A stretch of DNA of 64,000 nucleotides from Lachnospiraceae bacterium (GTDB lineage: Bacteria; Bacillota; Clostridia; Lachnospirales; Lachnospiraceae): the NCBI GenBank assembly GCA_910575475.1, contig CAJTGD010000005.1:1-64000 (forward strand), in the 5' to 3' direction. Positions 8,323 to 17,010 of the stretch are shown here, piece after piece (positions within the stretch are counted from its first letter, which is position 1; each line of letters begins with the position of its first letter). The translations under genes and the position numbers were made by a program. The notes under the pieces were generated by a model, which saw nothing but the letters and a program-made list of their open reading frames with translations, was not told where the DNA came from and ran no database searches.

Positions 8323-8850
8323 TCAGGCGTACTGCATTGCCAGGAATACGCTTGCGGCCAGCCCGGCCAGGGTGGCAATCAGGGCGCCGGGCAGGGTGTA
8401 GCGGGTCTTTGTGACTTTTGCGGTCATGAAGTAAACGCTCATGGTATAAAAAATGGTCTCGGTGCAGGACATGGAGATGGAGGCAATCCGCCCGCACAGG
8501 GAATCTGTGCCGGAGTCCTTGTAAATGTCCAGGAGCAGGCCGGTGGCTGCGGAGGAGGAGAACATTTTCACAATGGACAGGGGCACCAGCTCGCCGGGAA
8601 ATCCGATGCGGGCGGTGAAATGGCCGATGATCCGGGAGATAAAGTCGAGAAATCCGGAGGCGCGGAGGATTCCCACGGCTACCATCAGGCCGATGAGGGT
8701 AGGCATGATCTTGATGACGGTGAGAAAACCATTTCGCGCGCCGATGATAAAATTGTCGTATACGCTGACTTCCTGCAGGATGCCATAGGCAACGATGGCA
8801 AGGATCAGGAAGGGGACGATAAAATCGGATATGTAGAGGAATAGCTGCAT
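8323..8850 (-). CDS. spmB: spore maturation protein B
   Basis: A 175-aa membrane protein of the SpmB/nucleoside-recognition (Gate) family, needed for spore core dehydration in Bacillus. Typical segments include FIIGARNGFLTVIKIMPTLIG, GFPGELVPLSIVKMFSSSAATG and SISMSCTETIFYTMSVYF, with about four or five hydrophobic helices. In most Firmicutes spmA and spmB are adjacent; here spmA is 2 kb away on the opposite strand with a DUF885 gene between. The ATG is preceded by GAGG. Confidence 0.9.
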   Translation of the reverse strand: MQLFLYISDFIVPFLILAIVAYGILQEVSVYDNFIIGARNGFLTVIKIMPTLIGLMVAVGILRASGFLDFISRIIGHFTARIGFPGELVPLSIVKMFSSSAATGLLLDIYKDSGTDSLCGRIASISMSCTETIFYTMSVYFMTAKVTKTRYTLPGALIATLAGLAASVFLAMQYA

Positions 8851-9019
8851 GGGGAAACCTCATTTTTTCGAAAGATGCTCTCTAATTTTTATGAGGAAGA
8901 AGGGGGTGTTTAGAACCTTCTCTGTGATTGTTATGATTCTCAAAATACAGTTTGTCTCAACAGAATAATCATTTTTTCGCGGGCATAGATATGAACTAAA
9001 GAAAATTTTCGGAGTGTCT

Positions 9020-10882
9020 ATGTCGATATTTCAGAAATACATTGCGGGAAGAAAATCAGCCCGGCTTGTTTTTGTAATTTTAATCGGACTTTTGGTCTCC
9101 TTTTTTTTGCCGGGGTGTCAGAAGCAGACAGCGGAGGAGACAAACCTGGCGTTTGAAAAATTTACGAATGAGCTGTTCTGTCAGGAAACGGCTTCCAATA
9201 CGGTCAGCCTTCATTATACACTGCGGAATCCGGAGGAATTTGGGATCCGGGAAGCGCCGGTGACGTTTGGGACATTTGAAACGGATGAGAACAGGAAGCT
9301 GGCTTCTGTGGAAAATATCCGGCGCGCGATGGAGGAATTTGATCCGGAGCAATTGTCGGTTACAAACCGGCTTACGTTTGACGTGCTGGATTATTATATG
9401 GACCGGCTGAAGGAAAATGCGGAGTTTACGCTGTATGAGGAGCCTTTGGGACTGGTCAGCGGGATTCATACGCAGCTTCCGGTACTGTTGTCGGAATATC
9501 AGTTTTATGACCGGGAGGATGTGGATATTTATCTGGAACTGATGAAAATGACGCCGGAGTATTTTCAGTCTTTGATCGCATTTGAACAGGCGAAGTCGGA
9601 TGCGGGGCTGTTCATGTCGGATGCTGCGGCGATGCAGGTGGTCGAGCAGTGCAAGGTGTTTATGAATATGGGGGAGAGTAATTATCTGATCACCACCTTT
9701 GTGGACCGGATCGGGCAGGTGAGAGGGCTGAGTGAGAAGGAGAAGAGTATCTATATCCAGAGAAATGCGCTGATGCTCACCAGCTATGTGCTTCCGGCGT
9801 ATTCGAAGCTCAGCGCGGCGTTGCAGTCGCTGATGGGGACGGGGGTAAATGACCAGGGGCTGTGTTATTTTCCAGAGGGAAAGGAGTATTATGAGCAGGT
9901 CGTAAAGGTGTCTACGGGATCGGAGCGGTCGGTGTCGGAGATGAAGGATCTGACGAAGCGGCAGATCGTGGAGGATCTGGAGGCCATGGAACGGGTGCTG
10001 GGGATTACGCAGGATGACAGGATGAAACATGTGGTGGGGAAGGGGAGCGATACTCAGGAGGAAGGAAATGTATCCCAGGAAGCGGCGGCTCTGATCGGGA
10101 ATCCGGAGGAGGCGCATGAGGCGGCGGCAATGGACACTGCGAATCCGATCAGCATTTTGAATGGACTGAAAAAAGAGATCGCGAAGACATTTCCCACGGC
10201 ACCGGATACCACGGTCAGCGTGAAGTATGTGCCGGAGGCGCTGCAGGGAAATTTGAGTCCCGCGTTTTATATGATCCCGGCGATCGACAGCTATGAGGAA
10301 AATGTGATCTATGTCAATCAGGCGCATATGGGAAATCCGCTGACGCTGTTCACGACGCTGGCGCATGAAGGATTTCCGGGACATTTGTACCAGAATGTGT
10401 ATTATGCAGGGACAGATCCGGACCCGGTGCGCAGTATGTTCAATACCGGCGGTTATGTCGAGGGATGGGCGACCTATGCGGAGATGTGCAGCTTTTATCT
10501 GGCACCGATCACAAAGGAGCAGGCGACCATATTGCAGAAAAACAGTTCTATTATCCTTGGGCTGTATACTCTGGCGGATATCGGGATCCATTATGATGGC
10601 TGGAGCCGGGTGGATACGCTGGCGTTTTTCTCCAATTACGGGATCCAGGATGTGAATACCGTGAACCGCATCTATGACCTGGTGCTTGGCTCTCCGGGAA
10701 ATTATGCGAAATATTATATCGGGTACGTGGAATTTCTGGAATTGAAAAAGGACTATGCGGCGGAGAAGGGGACGGATTTTTCCCAGAAGAAATTTCATAA
10801 GGATGTGCTGATGACAGGGCCGGCGCCGTTTGAGCTGGTGGAAAGATATATGGGGAAGTGTGAGGAAGGAACGTGTGAGTAA
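9020..10882 (+). CDS. DUF885 family lipoprotein, putative metallopeptidase
   Basis: A large exported lipoprotein (620 aa from the ATG at 9020, chosen because GGAG lies five bases upstream). A basic n-region and hydrophobic stretch end in the lipobox FLPGC (about residue 33), so it should be anchored on the outer face of the membrane. The C-terminal half has the DUF885 zinc-site signature LAHEGFPGHLYQ and a downstream GGYVEGWATYAE segment supplying a further acidic ligand. Family members are thought to be zinc peptidases; the substrate is unknown. It separates spmB from spmA, only 17 bases ahead of the latter. Confidence 0.82.
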   Translation: MSIFQKYIAGRKSARLVFVILIGLLVSFFLPGCQKQTAEETNLAFEKFTNELFCQETASNTVSLHYTLRNPEEFGIREAPVTFGTFETDENRKLASVENIRRAMEEFDPEQLSVTNRLTFDVLDYYMDRLKENAEFTLYEEPLGLVSGIHTQLPVLLSEYQFYDREDVDIYLELMKMTPEYFQSLIAFEQAKSDAGLFMSDAAAMQVVEQCKVFMNMGESNYLITTFVDRIGQVRGLSEKEKSIYIQRNALMLTSYVLPAYSKLSAALQSLMGTGVNDQGLCYFPEGKEYYEQVVKVSTGSERSVSEMKDLTKRQIVEDLEAMERVLGITQDDRMKHVVGKGSDTQEEGNVSQEAAALIGNPEEAHEAAAMDTANPISILNGLKKEIAKTFPTAPDTTVSVKYVPEALQGNLSPAFYMIPAIDSYEENVIYVNQAHMGNPLTLFTTLAHEGFPGHLYQNVYYAGTDPDPVRSMFNTGGYVEGWATYAEMCSFYLAPITKEQATILQKNSSIILGLYTLADIGIHYDGWSRVDTLAFFSNYGIQDVNTVNRIYDLVLGSPGNYAKYYIGYVEFLELKKDYAAEKGTDFSQKKFHKDVLMTGPAPFELVERYMGKCEEGTCE

Positions 10883-10899
10883 AGAAAGAGGGAGGGTCT

Positions 10900-11514
10900 A
10901 TGAATTATCTTTGGGCTGGTATGATCATTGTGGGGATTATTTTCGGCGCATTTAACGGGAAGATGCCGGAGGTGACCAATGAGGCGCTGGATTCCGCAAA
11001 GGAGGCTGTGACGCTGTGTATTACGATGATGGGGGTCATGTCTTTTTGGGTGGGAATGATGGAAATCGCGACCAAGGCGGGGGTGATCGAGCTTGCTTCT
11101 AAGAAAATGGGGCCGCTGCTTAAGCTTTTATTTCCCGGGATTCCCGAGGGGCATCCGGCACGGGAGCATATTGCGGTGAATTTTATCTCGAATTTTCTGG
11201 GACTGGGGTGGGCGGCTACCCCGGCGGGATTGAAGGCCATGGAGGAATTGGAGAAGCTGGAGGAGGAGCGGAGGCAAGGGCGGCTTCCCGGACCTGTGAG
11301 GAAGCGAGGGGTTGCCAGCAATGAGATGTGTACGTTTTTGATACTGAATATCTCGTCGCTGCAGCTGATCCCGATGAATATTATCGCGTATCGGAGCCAG
11401 TACGGGAGCGTGAACCCGACGGCGATCGTGGGGCCGGCGATCGCGGCGACGGCGGTGAGTACGGCGGCGGCGGTGGTGTTTTGCAAGATAGTGGAAGGGA
11501 AGCGGAGGACGTGA
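10900..11514 (+). CDS. spmA: spore maturation protein A
   Basis: SpmA (204 aa) is a membrane protein that works with SpmB in spore core dehydration. Family segments are clear: LDSAKEAVTLCITMMGVMSFW, GPLLKLLFPGIPEGHPA, NFLGLGWAATPAGLKAMEEL and LNISSLQLIPMNIIAYR. It follows the DUF885 lipoprotein by 17 bases and is probably cotranscribed with it. Separation from spmB is unusual. Confidence 0.92.
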   Translation: MNYLWAGMIIVGIIFGAFNGKMPEVTNEALDSAKEAVTLCITMMGVMSFWVGMMEIATKAGVIELASKKMGPLLKLLFPGIPEGHPAREHIAVNFISNFLGLGWAATPAGLKAMEELEKLEEERRQGRLPGPVRKRGVASNEMCTFLILNISSLQLIPMNIIAYRSQYGSVNPTAIVGPAIAATAVSTAAAVVFCKIVEGKRRT

Positions 11515-11540
11515 GTTCTTCGCTAAAGATTTTAGCCGGA

Positions 11541-11594
11541 GTAGCTATAGAACAAGCTGACACAATTACAATCTGCCAGCTTGTTCTTTGCTAC
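11541..11594 (+). terminator. hairpin downstream of spmA
   Basis: A perfect 11-bp stem AGAACAAGCTG / CAGCTTGTTCT, framed by an outer GTAGC/GCTAC pair. There is no strong T-run, so it may be a weak terminator or mRNA-stabilising structure at the edge of the restriction island. Confidence 0.5.
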
Positions 11595-11652
11595 TTTATA
11601 CCCAAAATTTAGGAAGAATCGAGATATGCCCCCCTGTTCAGAAATCCAGAAG

Positions 11653-11793
11653 CTATTTCTTTCTGCTCGACTCTGCCTGCGCTAAAGCAGATCCTGCAAC
11701 GGCTTTCATATCTTTGCTATAACGTCTGTCACGAAGAATCTTACTTGCAATTGACGCTACTCTTTTGGAAGTCTGTTTTGTATTTTTAGCCAT
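11653..11793 (-). CDS. small basic protein, 46 aa, next to the restriction operon
   Basis: A short gene encoding a Lys/Arg/Ser/Ala-rich 46-aa protein (begins MAKNTKQTSKRVASIASKIL, ends AQAESSRKK). It is supported by a ribosome site GAGGTG seven bases before the ATG and a well-formed promoter TTGAAA-17-TATAAG immediately upstream. It lies beyond the terminator of the restriction operon and so is transcribed independently on the same strand. From memory, similar small basic proteins accompany type I restriction loci, but I cannot assign a function. Nucleic-acid binding is plausible from its charge. Confidence 0.75.
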   Translation of the reverse strand: MAKNTKQTSKRVASIASKILRDRRYSKDMKAVAGSALAQAESSRKK

Positions 11794-11810
11794 CCTAATC
11801 ACCTCACTTT

Positions 11811-11839
11811 CTTATATCAGCATAATACTCTCATTTCAA
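11811..11839 (-). promoter_or_regulatory. promoter of the 46-aa gene
   Basis: On the minus strand TTGAAA and TATAAG are separated by exactly 17 bases; the expected start of transcription is about ten bases before the start codon, leaving just room for the GAGGTG ribosome site. Confidence 0.6.
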
Positions 11840-11875
11840 ACAAATTTTGAGGAACCTTAAGTTGCTGATTTGGCG

Positions 11876-11920
11876 CAAAAAAATAAGGCTTTGCATACAT
11901 TTTTATACACAAAGCCTTAT
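11876..11920 (-). terminator. terminator of the restriction operon
   Basis: An 11-bp perfect stem ATAAGGCTTTG / CAAAGCCTTAT followed, in the minus-strand direction, by a run of seven T. It lies about 60 bases after the stop of the ImmA/IrrE gene. Confidence 0.85.
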
Positions 11921-11979
11921 AACCTACTATAATATATGATTTTTCCAAAGGAACCTAACATTACCCGGGAACTTGAAAC

Positions 11980-13929
11980 CTAATTTGTTTTTTGATTTCT
12001 AATATCAGGAATATTCGGCTGATTGAAAGCATCAAGTATTGAGTTCCATTGCTGTAATGTTCCATCAGAATAATCCAATAAAAATTTATATGCGCGATCC
12101 CTCGGACTTTCTCCTAATTGATACGAGGCTTTTGACAACATATTAAGCGCAAGTGTCTTCGGCAAATTCAATCCGATACATATTGCCATTATATTTTGTA
12201 TTGGCGGCTGCAAAACCTTTCCAGCGCGATATTTCTTAATAGTTGTATCACTAAGACCAGATCTCTCAACTAATTCATCAACAGTAACTTTCTTCCTGTC
12301 CATATGATAAATCAATGCATCGGAAAAATTATCGCATCCTTTTGACATCATATCAATTACGACTTGTTTTTCAGCATCATAAGCTGCATTGTATGCCACA
12401 ACTGCCTCTCTGATAGAATCCGCTGTTTGAACACATTTGGAATTAAAGTTTTTGTCATAAGTATGTTCAACATAATATTCCGCATTGACTTCTTTACTGA
12501 GATAAGCCTGCCCATAAAACTCATACTCGTCTTTCAGATAAGATGTACTATGCCATGAAAAAACCAAGCAGCATTCGTCAGCATGTTCACGCGCATAGTC
12601 TGTCAACGCCAACTGAACTTCTTCATAATGAAATTCAACGGTTACATATTTAGGATCATTGATGCATACCACATAACCAAGATAGAGGAACCTTCCAGAA
12701 TCAATAAGATCCGCAAAATCAGCACTTTTCGAATACACCTGATTGAATCCGTCATGGTCTATAACGAATGTCTGATGCTGTTCAAGTATTCCTTCTGTAA
12801 ACCAAAAGGGCTCATGATATTTTCCATCAACATACACAAACGCACCATCCGAATGGTCGAAACCAAGCTGCCTTGTTCGTTGCTTTGCAACAAAAATTGG
12901 TACATCAAATAAAACCGCTACCCGCCTTAATATATCCTCTACTAATTCGCCCTTAAAACGATATGGATTGGCGGCTGCTTTTGCTTCTTGAAATGCTTTT
13001 TCTACCAACTCCCGAGGCATAGCAATTCTTATGGCCAGGGCATTCGCCTGCCACTCCGCGAACCAGTGTGCCTTCTGTCCAAGCATCATGTTTTCATCAT
13101 AGTGGTTTGGCTCCACTTCACATGACATCATGTCTGCATCATCATCCAATAATGCCAGCAATTTAAAATACTTTTGATGCAGATACCAGTGAATAATCTC
13201 ATGTGCAATTGTTAAACGCTGTGTTCCATCACTGCCAAGGAAATATTTCTGGCGACTTATCAGAATCGTTCCCGGATTAATTTTTTGATCTTCAATTCTT
13301 ATTTCTTCCATATTGGGATATTTCTGATACACTGTTGCTGTTGATTCTTTGAAATACACCCTTCCAAAACAATGTTCTGGTAAGTCTGCAATATAATATT
13401 CAAGCTCCAAAGCCTGTAGAATATCATAGACAGGAAGCTTATAACCATCATAAATTGCATCACTACAATAAAACAAAGTAAAATCATCCGCCTGATCTTC
13501 AAGATCCGCAGTATATATGTACGGAACAAAAAATTGATCCAACGCGTTTTCTTTTTCCCAATGCCTGTTATAGAATTCCTCTATGCCAAGAACAATGATA
13601 TCCTCCAAACCATCAAGGATGTTTGCCTGAATGTGAATTATAAACCACCGTGTTCTTCGGTCAACCTCATATCTCTTAGTCCCCAGTCCCAGTTCAACAA
13701 TATCTGCTGATACGATGATATCAACTTTGATTCTCGGTCCAATATCATCATGACAGCTAAGAGTCTCTACTATAAGATTATCAATCACATTCTTGCATAA
13801 TGACAAAACATTAATACTATGGAAACCATTACCATCATAAGATTTATTTACAAATTTTTGAACTTCACTTATCAGAAGTTCTTCATAATTTCCCTGAATA
13901 TAACTTTTCAGATCTGGATACCTCGCCAT
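11980..13929 (-). CDS. ImmA/IrrE family metallopeptidase with C-terminal HTH
   Basis: A 649-aa protein with a zinc protease site TIAHEIIHWYLH (HEIIH at residues 243-247) and a downstream WFAEWQANALAIRIAMP segment carrying the third ligand Glu, the ImmA/IrrE (DUF955) pattern. Near residues 555-600 is an XRE-like helix-turn-helix (VTVDELVERSGLSDTTIKKYRAG). ImmA-type enzymes cleave partner repressors; here sensor/DNA-binding and protease domains are joined. The start at 13929 has GGAGGT seven bases upstream, better than the ATG at 13959. It is the last gene of the operon, 71 bases after hsdR. The substrate is unknown; a control role for the restriction genes is inference. Confidence 0.85.
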   Translation of the reverse strand: MARYPDLKSYIQGNYEELLISEVQKFVNKSYDGNGFHSINVLSLCKNVIDNLIVETLSCHDDIGPRIKVDIIVSADIVELGLGTKRYEVDRRTRWFIIHIQANILDGLEDIIVLGIEEFYNRHWEKENALDQFFVPYIYTADLEDQADDFTLFYCSDAIYDGYKLPVYDILQALELEYYIADLPEHCFGRVYFKESTATVYQKYPNMEEIRIEDQKINPGTILISRQKYFLGSDGTQRLTIAHEIIHWYLHQKYFKLLALLDDDADMMSCEVEPNHYDENMMLGQKAHWFAEWQANALAIRIAMPRELVEKAFQEAKAAANPYRFKGELVEDILRRVAVLFDVPIFVAKQRTRQLGFDHSDGAFVYVDGKYHEPFWFTEGILEQHQTFVIDHDGFNQVYSKSADFADLIDSGRFLYLGYVVCINDPKYVTVEFHYEEVQLALTDYAREHADECCLVFSWHSTSYLKDEYEFYGQAYLSKEVNAEYYVEHTYDKNFNSKCVQTADSIREAVVAYNAAYDAEKQVVIDMMSKGCDNFSDALIYHMDRKKVTVDELVERSGLSDTTIKKYRAGKVLQPPIQNIMAICIGLNLPKTLALNMLSKASYQLGESPRDRAYKFLLDYSDGTLQQWNSILDAFNQPNIPDIRNQKTN

Positions 13930-14000
13930 TTGGCGTACCTCCATCTTCTGTAATATCAATATCTGGATGGCATTGAACCTCTGTCATCCAGACATAATTT

Positions 14001-16910
14001 TTAATAATACTGCTCAATATAGCTATAAGCTTTGTCAAAAACCTCTTTGTCCTTAATCTTATACTTGACCCACACAATACTGCGAAGGGCCTTTTTTACT
14101 TCCTGTCGGCCGCCAGTTGTATTCTGCCAGCCATCGAAGCGTACAATCTTAACGATATCATCAATATCCGTTACGATACGTTCTACGATAATCGGGGTAC
14201 TGCTGTTCTTTACTCCATTAAACAGCTCCGTCAATGCGGCCTTTCCTTTATCAACCTCTTCTTCCGGTACAACATCCTTTTCTGCCTGCGCTGCTTCTTT
14301 CGCAAGTTCCAACAGCATTTTCAGAAATTCAATACTGTTGATAAGCCCCTGTTCATGTTTTTCCCGCAGCATCTCCAATTTATCCCCCAAACGCATGAAT
14401 TTCGGATCATCAGAATGCTTTCGAATTCTCGCGACCAGATCAATCTCTATCTTCCTGGCAGCATTTCTACTTCCCTTATGCTTCTCGATAAAAGCATCAA
14501 TCAGGTCAGCTTCCAGAGAAAGGATTTCTTCATCCTCATGTACTGCTCCAACATCCAGATTTGTATTAACAATTTCCATTGTCTTTGCACCAAGCGCCGC
14601 CCAGATAAGTCCGCCGCCGCCATTCGCAGGCTTAACAGATTCATAAACCTTCGTAAGCCACACATAGTCTGCCTGGATAGCTTTTAACATTGGGTCAGGA
14701 GATACTGCATTCCATGCGCGATTTAACACCTGATAATCTGCTGCAAATTTATCTTTCTCCGCATTTGTAGGAATACATTCCTGCGCTGCCATTAAGCCTT
14801 CCCATCCATCAACTGTACGATCGACCCCCATAAAATAGCTGAGGCATTTGCGGAGCAAAGCCGGTATCTGTTTCTTGACTTCTTCGATATTGGAAATAAC
14901 CTTTTTCATACTTCTTTCATCAAAATCCAGCGCCTTTGCAACGTTATCAAATATACCAATGTAATCTACGATCAAGCCAAATGTTTTTCCTTCATCATAT
15001 GTACGGTTTGTACGACATATTGCCTGCAGCAGTGTATGATCCTTCATCGGCTTATCCAGATACATAACCTGGAGAACAGGCGCATCAAACCCTGTTAAAA
15101 GTTTTGATGTGACAATCACAATTTCAAGCGGATCATGAGAATCTCTGAAACGGTCGAGAATTTTTGCTTCCTCATCCTTACTGCGGCGGTATGCCTTATA
15201 TTCATCAGCTTTGTCATCATTTGTATCCATCACAATGGTCGAGCATTCCGGTCCCAGAAGTTTATCAAGCTCTGCTTTATACTTAATACAGCAAGGACGG
15301 TCATAAACAACTACCTGTGCTTTATAACCATTTGGTTTGATCTTTTCTGTAAAATGTTTTGCAATATGAGCGCAAACTTTATGAATGCGCTTTTCATTAT
15401 ACATAATAGCCTGCATATTCACTCGCTTTGAGAGTTCAGCCTTATCGGCATCGGAAAGTTCCCTTGTAAGAACATCAAACTCACGATCCATTGTATCTCT
15501 GTCAACACGGAGATCCACCGGCACTGGTTCAAAATTCAGAGGAAGTGTCGCATGGTCACGGATCGAATCAGAAAAAGAATACTTACTCATATAACCGCTG
15601 CGGTCTTCTGTCGCGCCAAATGTAGCGAAAGTATTCTTGTCTGTACGATTAATCGGAGTTCCTGTCAATCCGAAAAAGAATGCCTTCGGAAGCGCTGTTC
15701 TCATCTTGATACCAAGGTCGCCTTCCTGTGTTCTATGACATTCATCCACCATAACAATGATATTATCACGTTGACTGAGTTCTTCTGTTACTTCCTGAAA
15801 ACGGAAAATTGTTGTAATGATAATCTTACGAATATCCTGCCGGAGCATGGTCATCAACTGTTCTCTTGTCGATGCTGATGCCAGATTCCCCACGTCGGAC
15901 GAATGGAACTGCGCGGTAATCTGAGATTCCAAATCAAGACGGTCATCGACAATGATAACTGTTGGATTCCTCAGATCCGGAAGCATACGCATCTTTACTG
16001 CGGCAAACTCCATCAGATATGATTTTCCAGACCCCTGGAAATGCCAAATGAGACCTTGCTTCGGATAGCCTGCCCGCACACGGGCAATCAGCATATTTGC
16101 GCCTTCATACTGCTGATAACGGGTAACCACCTTATATTTACGATACTTATTGTCAGTAGCAAACAAGGTAAAGAACTGAAACAGATCCATTACTTTATAC
16201 TGGGTTATCATATCCTTAACACTGGTCTGCACCGCCGCCAGACTTCCGTCAGACTTATCTTCTGTTGTATGCCAGGGTCCCCATTTTGCCGCAGGCATGC
16301 AGACAGATCCATAGCGATAGAATCTGCCTTCCGTGGCAAAATTAAAGACATTGGATACGAACATCTGAGGGATACTCTGCTCATATTTATTGATATCCTG
16401 CGCACCATCCAGCCAGGTAATTGCCGCGCGGACCGGTGTTTTTAATTCACCTACTACAAATGGGAATCCATTCACAAGCAATACGATATCCAGACGTTTG
16501 CCGCCTTCTTTCTTTGGATAAACCCACTGATTGGTAACAACATATTGATTCTTATCCAGCTTCCCGTTAATTTCCGTGCCAAAGAAATCAATGGATATCT
16601 GTTTACCATCCTCTCCGTAAGGATAGGAATTCTTCTCGAAAACCATCTGCTTAAAAGCCTCGTTCTGAGTAACAAGATTCTCTGCATTGGTTGACAGGAA
16701 AAGGGCTCTCAACTTGTATAGGATTTCATCTGCTCTGGATTCATCTGCCGCAATCTCCGGATTCAGACGAATCAAAGCGTCACGTACCATGGACTCAACC
16801 ATGATATCGCTCTCTTCACGGTCTAGTTCTTCCGGTGGGATGTATTCCCAACCATTTTTACGAAGCGTTGTAATAATCAGTTGCTCGGTTGTGTTGTCCT
16901 CATTAAACAT
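14001..16910 (-). CDS. hsdR: type I restriction enzyme R subunit
   Basis: HsdR, the ATP-dependent translocase and nuclease of a type I restriction complex (969 aa). The PD-(D/E)xK-type nuclease is visible as RLDIVLLVNG...VVGELKTP (catalytic E-L-K near residue 154). The motor has Walker A GSGKS (about 292), DECH in VDECHRTQ (about 386), LTGTPI and a second RecA domain (VTSKLLTGFDAPVLQVMYLD). The start is placed at 16910, where AAGGAG lies seven bases upstream, rather than 20 codons further out. A weak -10 (TATAAT, 16939-16944) in the gap after hsdS may give extra transcription. All motor and nuclease motifs look intact. Confidence 0.95.
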   Translation of the reverse strand: MFNEDNTTEQLIITTLRKNGWEYIPPEELDREESDIMVESMVRDALIRLNPEIAADESRADEILYKLRALFLSTNAENLVTQNEAFKQMVFEKNSYPYGEDGKQISIDFFGTEINGKLDKNQYVVTNQWVYPKKEGGKRLDIVLLVNGFPFVVGELKTPVRAAITWLDGAQDINKYEQSIPQMFVSNVFNFATEGRFYRYGSVCMPAAKWGPWHTTEDKSDGSLAAVQTSVKDMITQYKVMDLFQFFTLFATDNKYRKYKVVTRYQQYEGANMLIARVRAGYPKQGLIWHFQGSGKSYLMEFAAVKMRMLPDLRNPTVIIVDDRLDLESQITAQFHSSDVGNLASASTREQLMTMLRQDIRKIIITTIFRFQEVTEELSQRDNIIVMVDECHRTQEGDLGIKMRTALPKAFFFGLTGTPINRTDKNTFATFGATEDRSGYMSKYSFSDSIRDHATLPLNFEPVPVDLRVDRDTMDREFDVLTRELSDADKAELSKRVNMQAIMYNEKRIHKVCAHIAKHFTEKIKPNGYKAQVVVYDRPCCIKYKAELDKLLGPECSTIVMDTNDDKADEYKAYRRSKDEEAKILDRFRDSHDPLEIVIVTSKLLTGFDAPVLQVMYLDKPMKDHTLLQAICRTNRTYDEGKTFGLIVDYIGIFDNVAKALDFDERSMKKVISNIEEVKKQIPALLRKCLSYFMGVDRTVDGWEGLMAAQECIPTNAEKDKFAADYQVLNRAWNAVSPDPMLKAIQADYVWLTKVYESVKPANGGGGLIWAALGAKTMEIVNTNLDVGAVHEDEEILSLEADLIDAFIEKHKGSRNAARKIEIDLVARIRKHSDDPKFMRLGDKLEMLREKHEQGLINSIEFLKMLLELAKEAAQAEKDVVPEEEVDKGKAALTELFNGVKNSSTPIIVERIVTDIDDIVKIVRFDGWQNTTGGRQEVKKALRSIVWVKYKIKDKEVFDKAYSYIEQYY

Positions 16911-17010
16911 AATATTCTCCTTTCCCGCATAATGCGTTATTATATTTTTATTTATAGTTGCCCAAATCAAATCTTTAAAACTGCGCTGATTTATCCACAG
17001 TCGAATAGAA

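Noticed and set aside
8224..8844. A 206-codon plus-strand frame rich in Gly, Asp and His opposite spmB
   Set aside because: Antisense shadow; spmB on the minus strand has a clear family match and ribosome site.
9080..10798. A 572-codon open frame on the minus strand opposite the DUF885 lipoprotein gene
   Set aside because: It is the mirror of a well-supported gene in codon-biased sequence, has an odd His/Arg/Ile-rich composition, no ribosome site and no recognisable domain.
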